Below are positions 1-10,865 of a stretch of DNA of 44,122 nucleotides, piece after piece. Below the pieces are notes generated by a model. The model did no database searches. It saw nothing but the letters and a program-made list of their open reading frames with translations, and had not been told where the DNA came from. The stretch comes from Actinomycetes bacterium. Lineage in GTDB: Bacteria; Actinomycetota; Acidimicrobiia; Acidimicrobiales; RAAP-2. Each line of letters starts with the position of its first letter. The first letter of the stretch is position 1. The stretch spans positions 1 through 44,122 of the forward strand of contig JAJYEQ010000014.1 in assembly GCA_021785695.1 (NCBI GenBank), given 5' to 3'. The position numbers were made by a program, and so were the translations under genes.

Positions 1-102
1 TCGGCATCGCTGATCTCCTTCGCCGTCTCCGGTCTCGCCACCCTCTCCCTAGGGAGGCTCGAGGGACGCTCCGGGCGGCGCGGGGCCAACCCGAGCGCAT
101 GA
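1..102 (+). CDS. C-terminal fragment of a probable membrane protein
   Basis: Frame 1 is open from the window edge to a TGA at 100-102 and gives 33 residues. The first part is hydrophobic and small-residue rich (SASLISFAVSGLATLSLG), like the last membrane helix of a transporter, followed by a basic tail rich in Arg and Gly. The stop overlaps the start of the next gene in an ATGA arrangement at 99-102, the type of coupling seen throughout this window, which supports it being a real gene end. The family cannot be named from so short a piece; an MFS-type transporter is only a guess. Confidence 0.45.
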   Translation, partial: SASLISFAVSGLATLSLGRLEGRSGRRGANPSA

Positions 103-1223
103 GCCACCGGGTCCACGGCATGGGCCTTACGCCCGCCCGGCCCGACTGGGCCCCCCTGGTCGGAGACGAGCTGGTCGATCCCCTGGCGCAGCTCGGGATC
201 ACCGGCGGGGCGGTGCGGGTCCTCTGGCACAGCCCACGCCCGATGTCGGCCGCCGCCCGGGTCCTCGTGGGTGAGGAGCACCTGTTCGTCAAGCGCCACG
301 CCACGCGGGTACGCTCGCCGGCGCGCCTCGAGGTCGAGCACCGCTTCGGCGATCACCTGCGCGCCCACGGAGTGAGCACTCCGGCGTGCCGGCGCGGACC
401 CCACGGTTGCAGCGTGGCCAGCAGGGGCCCGTACTGCTACGAGGTCTTCGAGGTGGCCCCTGGAGAGGACCTCTACCGCGACGTTCCCTCGTGGTATCCC
501 TACCAGAGCACCGAGCACGCGCGACGGGCCGGGGCCGCGCTGGCCCGCCTCCACCAGGCCGCCGCGTCCTTCGCCGAGCACGCCAGCGCGCCCGACGTGC
601 TGCTCGACGACGTGGGCCTGGTGGGCGCGCCGAACTTCGCCGACGCCGTGGCCGCACGCCTGGCGGCCCGGCCGGGACTCGCGCGGGCCCTCGCCCCCTA
701 CCCGTTTGCACGCGACGTCGCCGCGGTGCTCGCCGAGCCGGTCGCCGGCGCCCGCGCGGTGACCGGCTCGCTGGTTCGCCAGTGGACGCACGGGGACTGG
801 CATCCCTCCAACCTGACGTGGGATCCCTCGACGAGCGAGGTCGTGAGCGTGCTCGACCTGGGCCTGGCCAACCGCACCTTCGCGCTCCACGACCTGGCCG
901 TGGCCCTCGAGCGCGCCGTCATCGACTGGCTCGACGTCTCGGGCCGCGGGGGCGTCGGGGTGGACGTGGCGAGCCTGGATGCCCTTCTGGCCGGCTACGA
1001 CGAGATCGTCGCCTTGAGCGCGGGGGACCGCGCGGCGTTGGCCGCCACCCTGCCGGTCGCGCACGTCGAGTTTGCCCTGTCCGAAGTCGAGTACTTCGGC
1101 GACGTGCTCGGCGATGCCACCAATCGCGACCTCGCCTACCACGGGTACCTGCTCGGCCACGTCGGCTTCTTCGCGACGTCGGTCGGGTCCGAACTGCTCG
1201 CGCGGGTGCGAGGTTCCGGGTAA
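99..1223 (+). CDS. Aminoglycoside phosphotransferase (APH) fold kinase
   Basis: This 374-residue protein has the kinase catalytic loop of the APH/choline kinase family, HGDWHPSN, at about residues 230-237. The metal-binding segment DLGLANR follows at about 252-258, where family members usually have DFD or DFE. The N-terminal lobe contains LFVKRHATRV, probably the ATP-binding lysine strand. Such proteins phosphorylate a hydroxyl on a small molecule such as an aminoglycoside, choline, homoserine or a sugar; the substrate cannot be told from sequence. The ATG at 99 overlaps the upstream stop by 4 bp; an ATG at 120 is an alternative. Resistance should not be assumed, since most family members in actinobacteria are uncharacterised. 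Confidence 0.8.
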   Translation: MSHRVHGMGLTPARPDWAPLVGDELVDPLAQLGITGGAVRVLWHSPRPMSAAARVLVGEEHLFVKRHATRVRSPARLEVEHRFGDHLRAHGVSTPACRRGPHGCSVASRGPYCYEVFEVAPGEDLYRDVPSWYPYQSTEHARRAGAALARLHQAAASFAEHASAPDVLLDDVGLVGAPNFADAVAARLAARPGLARALAPYPFARDVAAVLAEPVAGARAVTGSLVRQWTHGDWHPSNLTWDPSTSEVVSVLDLGLANRTFALHDLAVALERAVIDWLDVSGRGGVGVDVASLDALLAGYDEIVALSAGDRAALAATLPVAHVEFALSEVEYFGDVLGDATNRDLAYHGYLLGHVGFFATSVGSELLARVRGSG

Positions 1224-1271
1224 CCGACCACCCGCGCGCCCGGCCCCGCGGGCCTGTCCAACGTGCTGACG

Positions 1272-1294
1272 GCGCCGGGACCACGTCCCGGTGC
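1272..1294 (+). terminator. Hairpin downstream of the APH gene
   Basis: A 10 bp stem (1272-1281 with 1285-1294, one G-U pair) closes a 3 nt loop 48 bp after the APH stop. No T-run follows, so it is a possible actinobacterial-type terminator rather than a classic one. Confidence 0.4.
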
Positions 1295-1321
1295 GATCCC
1301 GCCTGGGCCGAGGAGGTGAGC

Positions 1322-1614
1322 GTGCGCCAGGTGGTGGCCTACGACATGCTGTCCCTCGATGGGGTGTCCGAGGCCCCCAGGACTTCGTGGTCGCGCGGGA
1401 CGACGTGATGCCGGCGAATCTCGCCGACGTGACCGCGTCCCAGGACGCAGTTATCTGCGCATGGTGATGGCGCCAACCCTGGTCGGGTCGCCGGCTCCTA
1501 AAGGACCTGGCCCCCCCGGGGCTCACGTTGACGTCGGGCGTGGGATCGCCGAGCGGGTCCCTGCTGCTCACCTACCGGGTCAGCGCTCCGCACGAGGCGA
1601 CCCGAATCGGCTAG
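1322..1614 (+). pseudogene. Remnant of a RibD-like / dihydrofolate reductase-family protein
   Basis: A strong ribosome site (GAGGAGGTGAG, 1310-1320) precedes a GTG at 1322. The first codons read VRQVVAYDMLSLDGVSEAP, the typical N-terminus of the RibD C-terminal domain family. The frame is then lost: after one base shift the sequence continues QDFVVARDDVMPANLADVTA up to a stop near 1470. Near the end a third stretch gives TSGVGSPSGSLLLTYR, the typical family C-terminus, stopping at TAG 1612-1614. The family is about 180-200 residues, but only about 290 bp remain, so the core including the nucleotide-binding part is deleted and at least one frameshift is present. It converges on a broken TetR gene and overlaps its last bases. 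Confidence 0.75.
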
Positions 1615-2236
1615 TGCTGGTCAGTGTCGCTGCCCGGCTCACGGGGTCCACGGCGCAGCATCGCGTCGATCGCCAGGTCGGCGATCTGCGCCACGCGACG
1701 CGCGATCCGGGCGCGCTGTGCCGGGTCTGCCCCAGGGTCGTCGAGGGCCCCACAGAGCATCGCCAGCACGATCTCGCCGTCGTCACGGTCCCCCGCCACG
1801 GGCGCCGACCCCGCGGGGGCGCCCATCACCGCGTCGCCGAGTCGGGCCACCACGCCGCGGCCGGCTCCTCGCGCGTCGCGGGCGCGGTGGCCAGGGCGTC
1901 GCGCAGCGTCTCGAGCAGGGGATGCGAGGCGGCGAGCGCCTGGGTGACGAGGTCCAGGCGCTCGGCTCTGGTCAGCGGGGGAGCGTGGCCGCCGTGCAGC
2001 TGGTCACGCAGGTCGTCGAGGGCCTCGCGGGCCAGCGTCCTGATGAGCGTGGGCCGGTCCGCAAAGTGGCGGTAGAGAGTCGCCTGGCCGACGCCAGCCA
2101 CCCGAGCCACCTCGTAGAGCGGAGCGCCGGGGCGCGCGGCGTAGAGGCGGCGGGCCGCCACCAGGATCGCCTGGCGGTTGCGGTCGGCGTCGCGGCGGCG
2201 CGCGGGTGGTGCGCCAGCACGGCCCCCGGTCGTCAC
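1611..2236 (-). pseudogene. TetR-family transcriptional regulator, frameshifted
   Basis: The first frame (2236 down to 1826) encodes a typical TetR DNA-binding domain: ILVAARRLYAARP, then the helix-turn-helix VARVAGVGQATLYRHFADR. It ends abruptly in WWPDSATR. A second frame overlapping at 1826-1853 continues with VVARLGDAVMGAPAGS and a plausible helical ligand-domain end, stopping at 1611. The total span of 626 bp is 208 codons plus 2 bases, the usual TetR size with a single indel. The start is GTG at 2236 with a leaderless-type box. Because the convergent DHFR-like gene is also broken, true decay is more likely than a sequencing error, but an error remains possible. If expressed, the first frame would give a DNA-binding domain with a truncated ligand domain. 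Confidence 0.75.
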
Positions 2237-2242
2237 GCGCCG

Positions 2243-2248
2243 ATGATA
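2243..2248 (-). promoter_or_regulatory. -10 box of the tetR remnant (leaderless type)
   Basis: TATCAT on the minus strand, exactly 6 nt before the GTG start at 2236. It matches the geometry of other genes in the window. Confidence 0.55.
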
Positions 2249-2318
2249 CGCACCTGCGACGCGACGGGTGGGGGACCTGGGTGCCGCCGTGGTGACGGGG
2301 CCGGTGCTGCCCGTTGTC

Positions 2319-2336
2319 TACCATGGAGCCAAGGAG
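2319..2336 (+). promoter_or_regulatory. nadK promoter and ribosome-binding site
   Basis: TACCAT (2319-2324) is a candidate -10 box, followed closely by AAGGAG (2331-2336) 4 nt before GTG 2341. The strong AAGGAG decides the start over the in-frame ATG at 2323 and TTG at 2314. Confidence 0.5.
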
Positions 2337-2340
2337 CACC

Positions 2341-3156
2341 GTGGCGGACCTCGTCTTCACCACTTTCAAGAATCGGTCCGACGCGATCGTGCTGGCTGAC
2401 GAGGTGTCTCGCCAGCTCCATCACGAGGGCTACACGACGGCGGTGCGGCTCCTTGACGACGACGCCGAGCACGCTGCGCCGATCGCTGCGGACACCCTCG
2501 TCGTGAGCCTCGGGGGCGACGGCACGTTCCTGAAGTCGGCGCGACTGGCCCACGCGCACGGTGCCCGCATCCTGGCCGTCAATCTGGGACGCCTGGGGTT
2601 CCTCCTGTCGGTGCCCTCCTCCGAGGTGCTCGAGGACGTGCGCCGAGCCCTGGTGGCGCCCTCGACGGTGGAGCGCCTGGCTCTCGAGATCGTGCTGCCC
2701 AACGAGGCGACCGGCCAGTTCGCTCTCAACGAGGTGGTCGTCGAGCGCGCCTCGGTGGGCCACATGGTCCGGGTGCGCTGCTACGTGGACGACGAGGAGT
2801 TTCTGACCTACTCGGCCGATGGCGTGCTGGTCGCTACACCGACCGGCTCGACGGGGTACAACTTCTCGGCGGGCGGCCCGGTGGTTGATCGCGAGCTCGA
2901 CGTGATGGTGCTCACGCCCATCGCCCCGCACTTCACCATCGACCGCTCCATCGTGGTCAGCGGGCAGCGCACGATCCGGCTCGTCTCGCAGAGCCGGGGC
3001 GCGGTGGTCGTGGCCGATGGCCGGACGATCGGGTCGCTCAGCGCGGGCGAGTCGGTCCTGGTGCGCCCGAGCGCCGAGCAGGTCCGGGTCGAGGACTCGC
3101 ACCGGTACCGGCTGGGCGATCGCCTGCGGGAGGGGCTGCGCGAGGGCCATGCCTAA
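2341..3156 (+). CDS. nadK: NAD kinase
   Basis: ATP- or polyphosphate-dependent kinase making NADP from NAD in the cytosol. At 271 residues it has normal family length. The diagnostic GGDGTFL is at residues 58-64, followed by NLGRLGFL, LNEVVVER, the NAD-binding block VATPTGSTGYNFSAGGPVV and LTPIAPHF. The GTG start has AAGGAG 4 nt upstream. The stop lies inside the start of recN (8 bp overlap), so the two are probably translated together; nadK-recN is a conserved actinobacterial pair. The tlyA gene that often precedes this pair is absent, and the decayed TetR/DHFR region sits there instead. Confidence 0.95.
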   Translation: MADLVFTTFKNRSDAIVLADEVSRQLHHEGYTTAVRLLDDDAEHAAPIAADTLVVSLGGDGTFLKSARLAHAHGARILAVNLGRLGFLLSVPSSEVLEDVRRALVAPSTVERLALEIVLPNEATGQFALNEVVVERASVGHMVRVRCYVDDEEFLTYSADGVLVATPTGSTGYNFSAGGPVVDRELDVMVLTPIAPHFTIDRSIVVSGQRTIRLVSQSRGAVVVADGRTIGSLSAGESVLVRPSAEQVRVEDSHRYRLGDRLREGLREGHA

Positions 3157-4729
3157 GGCGCAGCTCCTCGAGCTGCACGCGCGCGGACTGGCCCTGATCG
3201 ACGACGCCGCCCTGGAGTTCGCCCCGGGCCTCAACGTGGTGACCGGGGAGACCGGGGCCGGCAAGACGCTGCTCGTCGGCGCCCTGACGCTGTGCCTGGG
3301 CGGCGAGTCACCGGGGGGCGAGGTCGGAGACGACCTGCGCGTGGCCACCCTGTGGCGCGACGGCGCAGGAGGCGAGCGCCTGCTGGTCCGCGAGCTGACG
3401 GCGACCGGCCGCCTGCGCAGCGTGCTCGACGGCCAGGTGACCAGCGTGGACGGCCTGCGCCGGGTGGCCGAGTCCCTGGTCGAGATCTACGGCCAGCGTT
3501 CGTCGCTGCGCCTGCGCAGCCCGGCGGCGGTGCTGGCCCTGATTGACGGCTTCGGCGCTGTGGACACGAGCGAGCTCGACGGGCTGCGCGTACGCCAGCG
3601 CGACCTGCGGCGTCGCCGCAGCGACCTGGGGGGGGACCGCGAGGAGCGAGCGCGCAACCGGGCCCTGGCCGAGTTCGAGCTCAGCGAGCTGCGCGCGGCC
3701 GCACTGACGACCCCCGACGAGCTCGATCAGGCCCTGGCCACCCTGGAGCGCTGGCAGGGGCGGGCCGCCCGGCGCAGCGCGCTGCTGGAGGCCCTGGAGC
3801 GCCTCGACGGGGACCGCGAGATGACGGCGCTGGGGGAGATCGCCCGGATCGCCGCGCTCGTCGAGGGAGCCGGCGAGTCCGCGCAGCTGTCGACCCAGCT
3901 GCGCGGCGCGCTGGAGATGGCCCGCGACGCGGGCCACGAGCTGCGCGCACTCCTGGACGCCGAGGACCTCGACGAGGCCCAGGTGGCCGAGCTCGAAGAG
4001 CGCGTCGGCGTGCTCAGCCGGGTCGCGCGACGCTACGGAGGCTCGCTGGGAGCGGCCCTGGAGGCGCGCGAGCAGCGGGCGGGCGACCTGGAGCGCTGGA
4101 GTGGCGCGGAAGAGGATCTGGCGCTCCTGGACGCCGAGCTGGCCGCGACGGCCGAGGCCGAGCAGCAGGCCAGTGCGCGCGTGCGAGCCCAGCGCGAGGA
4201 GGCCGGCGCGCGTTTCGGCGCGGCGGTCACGGACCAGCTGGCTCGAGTCGCCCTGGCCGGCGGGGCGGTGCGCCTCGAGGTGGGCGGCGTCGACGGCTCG
4301 GCGGTCCGGCTGCTCGTGCGGACCAACCCGGGCCGGGCCGAGGGGCCCGTCGAGGAGGTGGCCAGCGGGGGAGAGTTGAGCCGCCTGCTGCTGGCCGTGG
4401 CGCTGGTGTCGGGGGTCGAGGACGCCGTTGGCGTCTTCGACGAGGTCGACGCCGGGCTGGGGGGAGCGGTGGCCGAGCAGATTGGCGCGTGCCTGGCCGA
4501 GGTCGCCCAGGCCCGCCAGGTGCTGGTGGTGACCCACCTGGCGTCGGTCGCCGCCCGGGCCCAGCGCCACTTCGTGGTGCACAAGGAGACCCGGGAAGGG
4601 CGAGCCGTGACCACCGTGCGCGCGGTGGCCGGCGAGGAGCGCGTCGAGGAGATCGCCCGGATGTTGGCGGGATCCGGGGCCCGCAGCGAGTCGCGGGCCC
4701 TGGCGCGACGGCTGCTGAGTGGCTCGTGA
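3149..4729 (+). CDS. recN: DNA repair ATPase RecN
   Basis: SMC-like ATPase acting in recombinational repair of double-strand breaks. The 526-residue product shows Walker A GETGAGKT (residues 33-40), the YGQRSSLRLRSP block near 115, a long charged helical coiled-coil region (about 150-350), the ABC signature SGGELSRLLLAVAL near 405 and Walker B VFDEVDAGLGG near 428. The frame extends upstream, but the ATG at 3149 gives the canonical N-terminus (MPKAQLLELHARGLALIDDA) and an 8 bp overlap with nadK. It is a little shorter than typical RecN (550-570), mainly in the coiled coil. Confidence 0.95.
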   Translation: MPKAQLLELHARGLALIDDAALEFAPGLNVVTGETGAGKTLLVGALTLCLGGESPGGEVGDDLRVATLWRDGAGGERLLVRELTATGRLRSVLDGQVTSVDGLRRVAESLVEIYGQRSSLRLRSPAAVLALIDGFGAVDTSELDGLRVRQRDLRRRRSDLGGDREERARNRALAEFELSELRAAALTTPDELDQALATLERWQGRAARRSALLEALERLDGDREMTALGEIARIAALVEGAGESAQLSTQLRGALEMARDAGHELRALLDAEDLDEAQVAELEERVGVLSRVARRYGGSLGAALEAREQRAGDLERWSGAEEDLALLDAELAATAEAEQQASARVRAQREEAGARFGAAVTDQLARVALAGGAVRLEVGGVDGSAVRLLVRTNPGRAEGPVEEVASGGELSRLLLAVALVSGVEDAVGVFDEVDAGLGGAVAEQIGACLAEVAQARQVLVVTHLASVAARAQRHFVVHKETREGRAVTTVRAVAGEERVEEIARMLAGSGARSESRALARRLLSGS

Positions 4730-4758
4730 GGGTGACCGGGGGAGGGTGGAGGCACCGC

Positions 4759-4764
4759 TAAACT
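4759..4764 (+). promoter_or_regulatory. -10 box of pyrG
   Basis: TAAACT, 8 nt before the GTG at 4773. There is no clear Shine-Dalgarno directly before the start, so a leaderless or near-leaderless transcript is likely. Confidence 0.5.
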
Positions 4765-4766
4765 GA

Positions 4767-6977
<2,211 letters not shown>

Positions 6978-6985
<8 letters not shown>

Positions 6986-7868
6986 GGGCGCCCTGGAGGA
7001 GTACGTCGTCTGGCTGACGGTCGAGCGCGGCCGCAGCCGCGCCACCGTCGAGGCGTACCGGCGAGACCTGGAGCAGTTCCTGGCCTTCGTCGCCCCGCGA
7101 GGGATCGAGGAGGTGTCGAGCGAAGATCTGACCTCCTACGTCGCGAGCCTGCGGGTCACCCGGGCCCCGGCCTCGGTGGCCCGGGCCATCGCCTCGCTGC
7201 GGGGCTGGTTCGGGTTCCTGGTCGCCGAGCGGGTGCTGGCCAGCGACCCGACCGACTACCTGCGCGGCCTGCGCCGCGCGTCCTCCCTGCCCAAGCCGCT
7301 CGGCGAGGCCGAGGTCGCCCGGCTCATCGACGCCGTGCCCGACGCGACCCCGCGCGACCGGCGTGACCGGGTCCTGCTCGAGCTGCTCTACGGCACCGGG
7401 TGCCGGGTGTCGGAGGCCGTCGGGGTGCGCCTCGAGGACCTGGACCGGGCCGAGGGCCTGATCACGGTGATCGGCAAGGGCGATCGCCAGCGCCTCGTCC
7501 CCTTAGGCGCGGCGCTGGCCACGGCGCTGGATCACTACCTGGCCCCGGGCGGCCGTCCCGCCCTGGCGCGCTCGACGCGCGAGACGCATCTGTTGCTCAA
7601 CAGCCGCGGCGGAGTGCTGACCCGTCAGGGTGTGGACGTGGTGATCGCGCGGCGGGCCCTGGTGGTGGGCATCCCCCGCCACAGCGTCAGCGCCCACGTG
7701 CTGCGCCACAGCTGCGCGACCCACATGCTCGAGCACGGGGCCGACATCCGCGTCGTCCAGGAGCTCCTGGGTCACGCCAGCGTCGCGACGACCCAGCTCT
7801 ACACCGCCGTGTCGAACCGCTCGCTGCGCGACGTGTACGCTCGCGCCCACCCCAGAGCTCAGGAGTAG
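6978..7868 (+). CDS. xerD: Site-specific tyrosine recombinase XerD
   Basis: Resolves chromosome dimers at dif during division. The 296 residues contain an N-terminal SAM-like core-binding domain (LEEYVVWLTVERGRSRATVEAYRRD) and a catalytic domain with Arg in GTGCRVSE near 142, HVLRH near 239, the LLGHAS histidine near 262 and the nucleophile Tyr in TQLYT near 274. Context is the conserved pyrG-nudix-xerD-scpAB neighbourhood, so this is the housekeeping recombinase and not an element integrase. The ATG overlaps the Nudix gene by 8 bp. Confidence 0.93.
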
Positions 7869-7869
7869 C

Positions 7870-8490
7870 GTGCCGTCCTACCTGTACTTCCTCATCGCGG
7901 TGATCCCCTCGATCACGCTGCACGAGGTCAGCCACGGCTACGTCGCGAACTTCTTCGGCGACCCCACCGCCAAGCTGAGCCACCGCCTGACCCTCAACCC
8001 GCTGCGCCACATCGACCCCTTCGGCACGGTGCTGCTGCCCTTCTTGCTCATCATCTCGGGCCTGCCGGCCTTCGGGTACGCCAAGCCCGTGCCGGTGAAC
8101 GTCTCGCGCCTGCGCAACCCGCGCCGCGACACGCTCTACGTATCGCTGGCCGGACCCGCGATGAACGTCTTGCTCTCGGCAGTCGGGTGGGGACTGTGCG
8201 AGCTGGCCATCCACGTCACCCAGCAGGTGTGGCAGTTCGACCTCGGGGAGTACCTGGGTCTGGTCAACTTGATCCTGGCCGTCTTCAACATGCTGCCGAT
8301 CCCGCCCCTCGACGGCTCGGCGATCATCGAGCAGTTCGTGCCCCGCCGCCACCTGCCCAACTACTACCGCCTGCGCGCGCGGGCGCTGCCGATCGTCATC
8401 GTCCTGATCCTGCTGGACTCCCTGGTCTTCCACATCGGGACCAACGGGCTGGTCGACCTGCAGAACTGGTGGCTGCACCTGCTGTTCTGA
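7870..8490 (+). CDS. Site-2 protease family (M50) membrane metalloprotease
   Basis: The 206-residue integral membrane protein has the zinc motif HEVSHG at about residues 17-22 inside the first helix. It also has NPLRHIDPFGTVLLP (about 47-60) and a later NMLPIPPLDGS supplying the third metal ligand Asp. Several hydrophobic helices follow and there is no PDZ domain. This is the short SpoIVFB/rhomboid-independent type common in bacteria. The GTG start is 1 nt after the xerD stop, with CAGGAG upstream. The natural substrate is unknown. In many actinobacteria this slot holds a ParA-like gene, which is missing here. Confidence 0.88.
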   Translation: MPSYLYFLIAVIPSITLHEVSHGYVANFFGDPTAKLSHRLTLNPLRHIDPFGTVLLPFLLIISGLPAFGYAKPVPVNVSRLRNPRRDTLYVSLAGPAMNVLLSAVGWGLCELAIHVTQQVWQFDLGEYLGLVNLILAVFNMLPIPPLDGSAIIEQFVPRRHLPNYYRLRARALPIVIVLILLDSLVFHIGTNGLVDLQNWWLHLLF

Positions 8491-8503
8491 GCCGGGGCTC
8501 AGG
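8486..8503. terminator. Bidirectional hairpin spanning two convergent stop codons
   Basis: Arms CTGAGCC (8487-8493) and GGCTCAG (8496-8502), with a U-G closing pair, include the TGA of the protease gene and the complementary stop of trpS. It could end transcription from both sides. No T-run is present. Confidence 0.45.
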
Positions 8504-9476
8504 AGGGGCGGGCCAGACCCATCGCGTCGGCGGCGCGCTGGTAGGTGGTCGCGGCCACCGCCGAGGCTCGGGCGGCCCCGGTGGCGAGCAGCGAGGCCAG
8601 CTCGGCGGGGTCTTCGCGCAAGGCGCGGTAGCGCTCGGCGATGGGCGCCAGCGCCTCGACCATCGCCTGGCCCAGGTCGCGCTTCAGGTCCCCGTAGCGG
8701 TGGTAGCGCGCGGCGATCGTGCGGGGGTCCTCGCCGGTGAAGCCGGCGAACATCTCGAGCAGGTTGGCCAGGCCGGGCTTGCGCTCCCAGTCGAAGGCCA
8801 TCTCGCCGTCGGTGTCGGTCACGGCCTTGGCGATCTTGCGCGTGATGGCCTCGGGGGAGTCGAACAGGTAGATCGTGCCCAGCTCGCTGGCCACGGACTT
8901 GGACATCTTGCGCGTGGGCTGCTGGAGGTCCATCACCCGGGCTGCCGCCGGGGGCGTGACGGCGCGCGGGACGGTGAAGGTGTCGCCGTAGCGGTTGTTG
9001 AAGCGCTCGGCCAGGTTGCGCGCGAGCTCCAGGTGCTGGCGCTGGTCGTCGCCGACGGGCACCTCCTCGGTGTCGTAGAGCAGGATGTCGGCCGCCATCA
9101 GCACCGGGTAGGTGAGCAAGCCGGCGCGCACGCCGTGGGCCCGGTCGGACTTCTCCTTGAACTGCGTCATGCGCGTGAGCTCGCCGTAGCCAGCGACGCA
9201 CTCGAGCAGCCAGGACAGCTGCGCGTGGTAGGAGACGTGGCTCTGCACGAACAGGGTGCAAAGCTGGGGGTCGAGGCCCGAGGCGACCATCGCGGCGGCC
9301 AGCTCGGTCGTGCGCTCCCGCAAGGTCACGGGCTCGAAGTCGAGGGTCAGGGCGTGCAGGTCGACGACGCAGTAGAACGCGTCGACCGACTGGGCGCGGA
9401 CGAACTGCTGGAGGGCGCCCAGGTAGTTGCCCACGTGCAGGTCGCCCGAAGGCTGGATGCCGGAGAACACGCGCAT
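8499..9476 (-). CDS. trpS: Tryptophanyl-tRNA synthetase
   Basis: Class I synthetase charging tRNA-Trp. The 325 residues show the HIGH-type motif as PSGDLHVGNYLGA (residues 9-21), the tryptophan pocket region FVQSHV and MTQFKEKS, DIL and GDDQRQHLELARN, and the KMSKS loop intact near residue 193. It lies on the opposite strand between the M50 protease and scpA. It has a leaderless-type promoter facing that of scpA. Confidence 0.96.
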   Translation of the reverse strand: MRVFSGIQPSGDLHVGNYLGALQQFVRAQSVDAFYCVVDLHALTLDFEPVTLRERTTELAAAMVASGLDPQLCTLFVQSHVSYHAQLSWLLECVAGYGELTRMTQFKEKSDRAHGVRAGLLTYPVLMAADILLYDTEEVPVGDDQRQHLELARNLAERFNNRYGDTFTVPRAVTPPAAARVMDLQQPTRKMSKSVASELGTIYLFDSPEAITRKIAKAVTDTDGEMAFDWERKPGLANLLEMFAGFTGEDPRTIAARYHRYGDLKRDLGQAMVEALAPIAERYRALREDPAELASLLATGAARASAVAATTYQRAADAMGLARPS

Positions 9477-9482
9477 CGGCCA

Positions 9483-9488
9483 AGTCTA
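9483..9488 (-). promoter_or_regulatory. -10 box of trpS
   Basis: TAGACT on the minus strand, exactly 6 nt before ATG 9476; leaderless geometry. Confidence 0.6.
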
Positions 9489-9514
9489 GAGAAGTGGCAC
9501 GAGGTGGCCTCCGG

Positions 9515-9520
9515 TAGTGT
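9515..9520 (+). promoter_or_regulatory. -10 box of scpA
   Basis: TAGTGT, exactly 6 nt before GTG 9527; leaderless geometry. Divergent from the trpS box 26 bp away. Confidence 0.6.
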
Positions 9521-9526
9521 TTCGCC

Positions 9527-10303
9527 GTGACCTACGTCGTGACGACGCCGTCGTTCAGCGGTCCCCTGGACCTGCTGGTGCAGATCGTCGCCCGCCACGA
9601 GATCGACATCTTGGACCTGGCCCTGGCGCCCGTGGTGGACGACTTCGTCGCCCACCTGGTGGACCCGGCCAGCCGGATCGACCCGAACGACCTGTCCGAG
9701 TTCTTGCTGCTGGCCGCCATCCTCGTCGAGCTGAAGAGCCGCCAGCTGCTGCCGAGCGCCGACGAGCCCGACCTCGACGAGGAGCTGGTGGGCTGGGACG
9801 AGCGCGACGTGCTGCTCGCGCGCCTGCTCGAGCTGCGCACGTACGCGGCGGCGGCCGACCACCTCTACGGGCTCCTGGCCCGGGCCGAGCGCTCGGTGCG
9901 CCGCCAGCGCGGCCTCGACGACGGCTTCGTGGCCGCCCCCCCCGACCTCCTGGCCGGCGTGCGACCGGCCGACCTGGCCCGGGCCTTCCTGCGCGCGCTC
10001 GAGGAGAAGCCCAGCGCCCTGATCGCCCTGGATCACGTCACCGTGGACGCGGTGACGGTCGCCGAGACCGTGGCAGTGCTCGCCGAGCGGTTGCCGGGCC
10101 AGCCCCATCAGTCGTTCCGGGAGCTCACGCGGGGCCTGGGCACGCGCATCGAGCTGATCGTGCACTTCCTGGCACTGCTGGAGCTGTGCAAGCTGGGACT
10201 AGTCGATCTGGGACAGGGGCGCACCTTCGGCGACCTCGACGTGACCTGGATCGGGGGAGCCAGCTCCGTGGACCTGGGAAGGATCGACGTCTATGAGGGA
10301 TGA
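9527..10303 (+). CDS. scpA: Segregation and condensation protein A
   Basis: Kleisin subunit of the SMC-ScpAB complex that compacts and separates chromosomes. The 258 residues begin with the family hallmark FSGPLDLLVQIVARHEIDILDLAL (residues 9-32 region), then FLLLAAILVELKSRQLLP. The C-terminal winged-helix region carries FRELTRGLGTRIELIVHFLALLELCKLGLV. The GTG start has no ribosome site but a TANNNT box 6 nt upstream. The 3' end overlaps scpB by 11 bp. Confidence 0.95.
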   Translation: MTYVVTTPSFSGPLDLLVQIVARHEIDILDLALAPVVDDFVAHLVDPASRIDPNDLSEFLLLAAILVELKSRQLLPSADEPDLDEELVGWDERDVLLARLLELRTYAAAADHLYGLLARAERSVRRQRGLDDGFVAAPPDLLAGVRPADLARAFLRALEEKPSALIALDHVTVDAVTVAETVAVLAERLPGQPHQSFRELTRGLGTRIELIVHFLALLELCKLGLVDLGQGRTFGDLDVTWIGGASSVDLGRIDVYEG

Positions 10304-10865
10304 GGACTCGCTCGAGCAGCGCCTGGAGGCCCTGGTGTGCGTGGCCATCGAGCCGGTGAGCACCGAGGAGCTGGCCGACGTGGTGGGCGCCGACGCCGCC
10401 GAGGTGCTCGAGGCGCTCCAGGAGCTGGCGCGCCAGTACGAGGAGGAGCGACGCGGATTCGTGCTCAGCCATCTGGCCAGTGGCTGGGTGCTGGCCACGG
10501 CGCCCGACATGGCGCCGTGGGTCTCGCGCTTCGCCTCGCGCGGCCTCACCACGCGGCTCAGCTCGGCCGCCTTAGAGACCCTGGCGATCATCGCCTACCG
10601 CCAGCCCATCAGCCGGTCGCAGATCTCCGCCCTGCGCGGGGTGAACGTCGACGGCGTGACCCGGCTCCTCGAACAACGCGGCTACATCGAGGAGCACGGC
10701 CGCGTGGCCGGCCCCGGCCAGTCGATCCTCTACGGGACCACCGACCACTTCCTGGACCGCCTGGGACTCTCCTCGCTCGACCAGCTGCCGCCCATCGAGC
10801 AGTTCCTGGTCCCCCTCTCGGCGGCCGACGAGCTCGCCGACGAGGGCCTGCCCGGGGCGTCGTAG
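10293..10865 (+). CDS. scpB: Segregation and condensation protein B
   Basis: Partner of ScpA in the SMC condensin. The 190-residue product contains two winged-helix domains. The second carries the hallmark LETLAIIAYRQPISRSQISALRGVNVD (about 90-118), then LLEQRGYIEEHGR and the LYGTTDHFLDRLGL signature. Start ATG 10293 overlaps scpA by 11 bp and the stop shares one base with the GTG of the next gene. Confidence 0.95.
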   Translation: MRDEDSLEQRLEALVCVAIEPVSTEELADVVGADAAEVLEALQELARQYEEERRGFVLSHLASGWVLATAPDMAPWVSRFASRGLTTRLSSAALETLAIIAYRQPISRSQISALRGVNVDGVTRLLEQRGYIEEHGRVAGPGQSILYGTTDHFLDRLGLSSLDQLPPIEQFLVPLSAADELADEGLPGAS

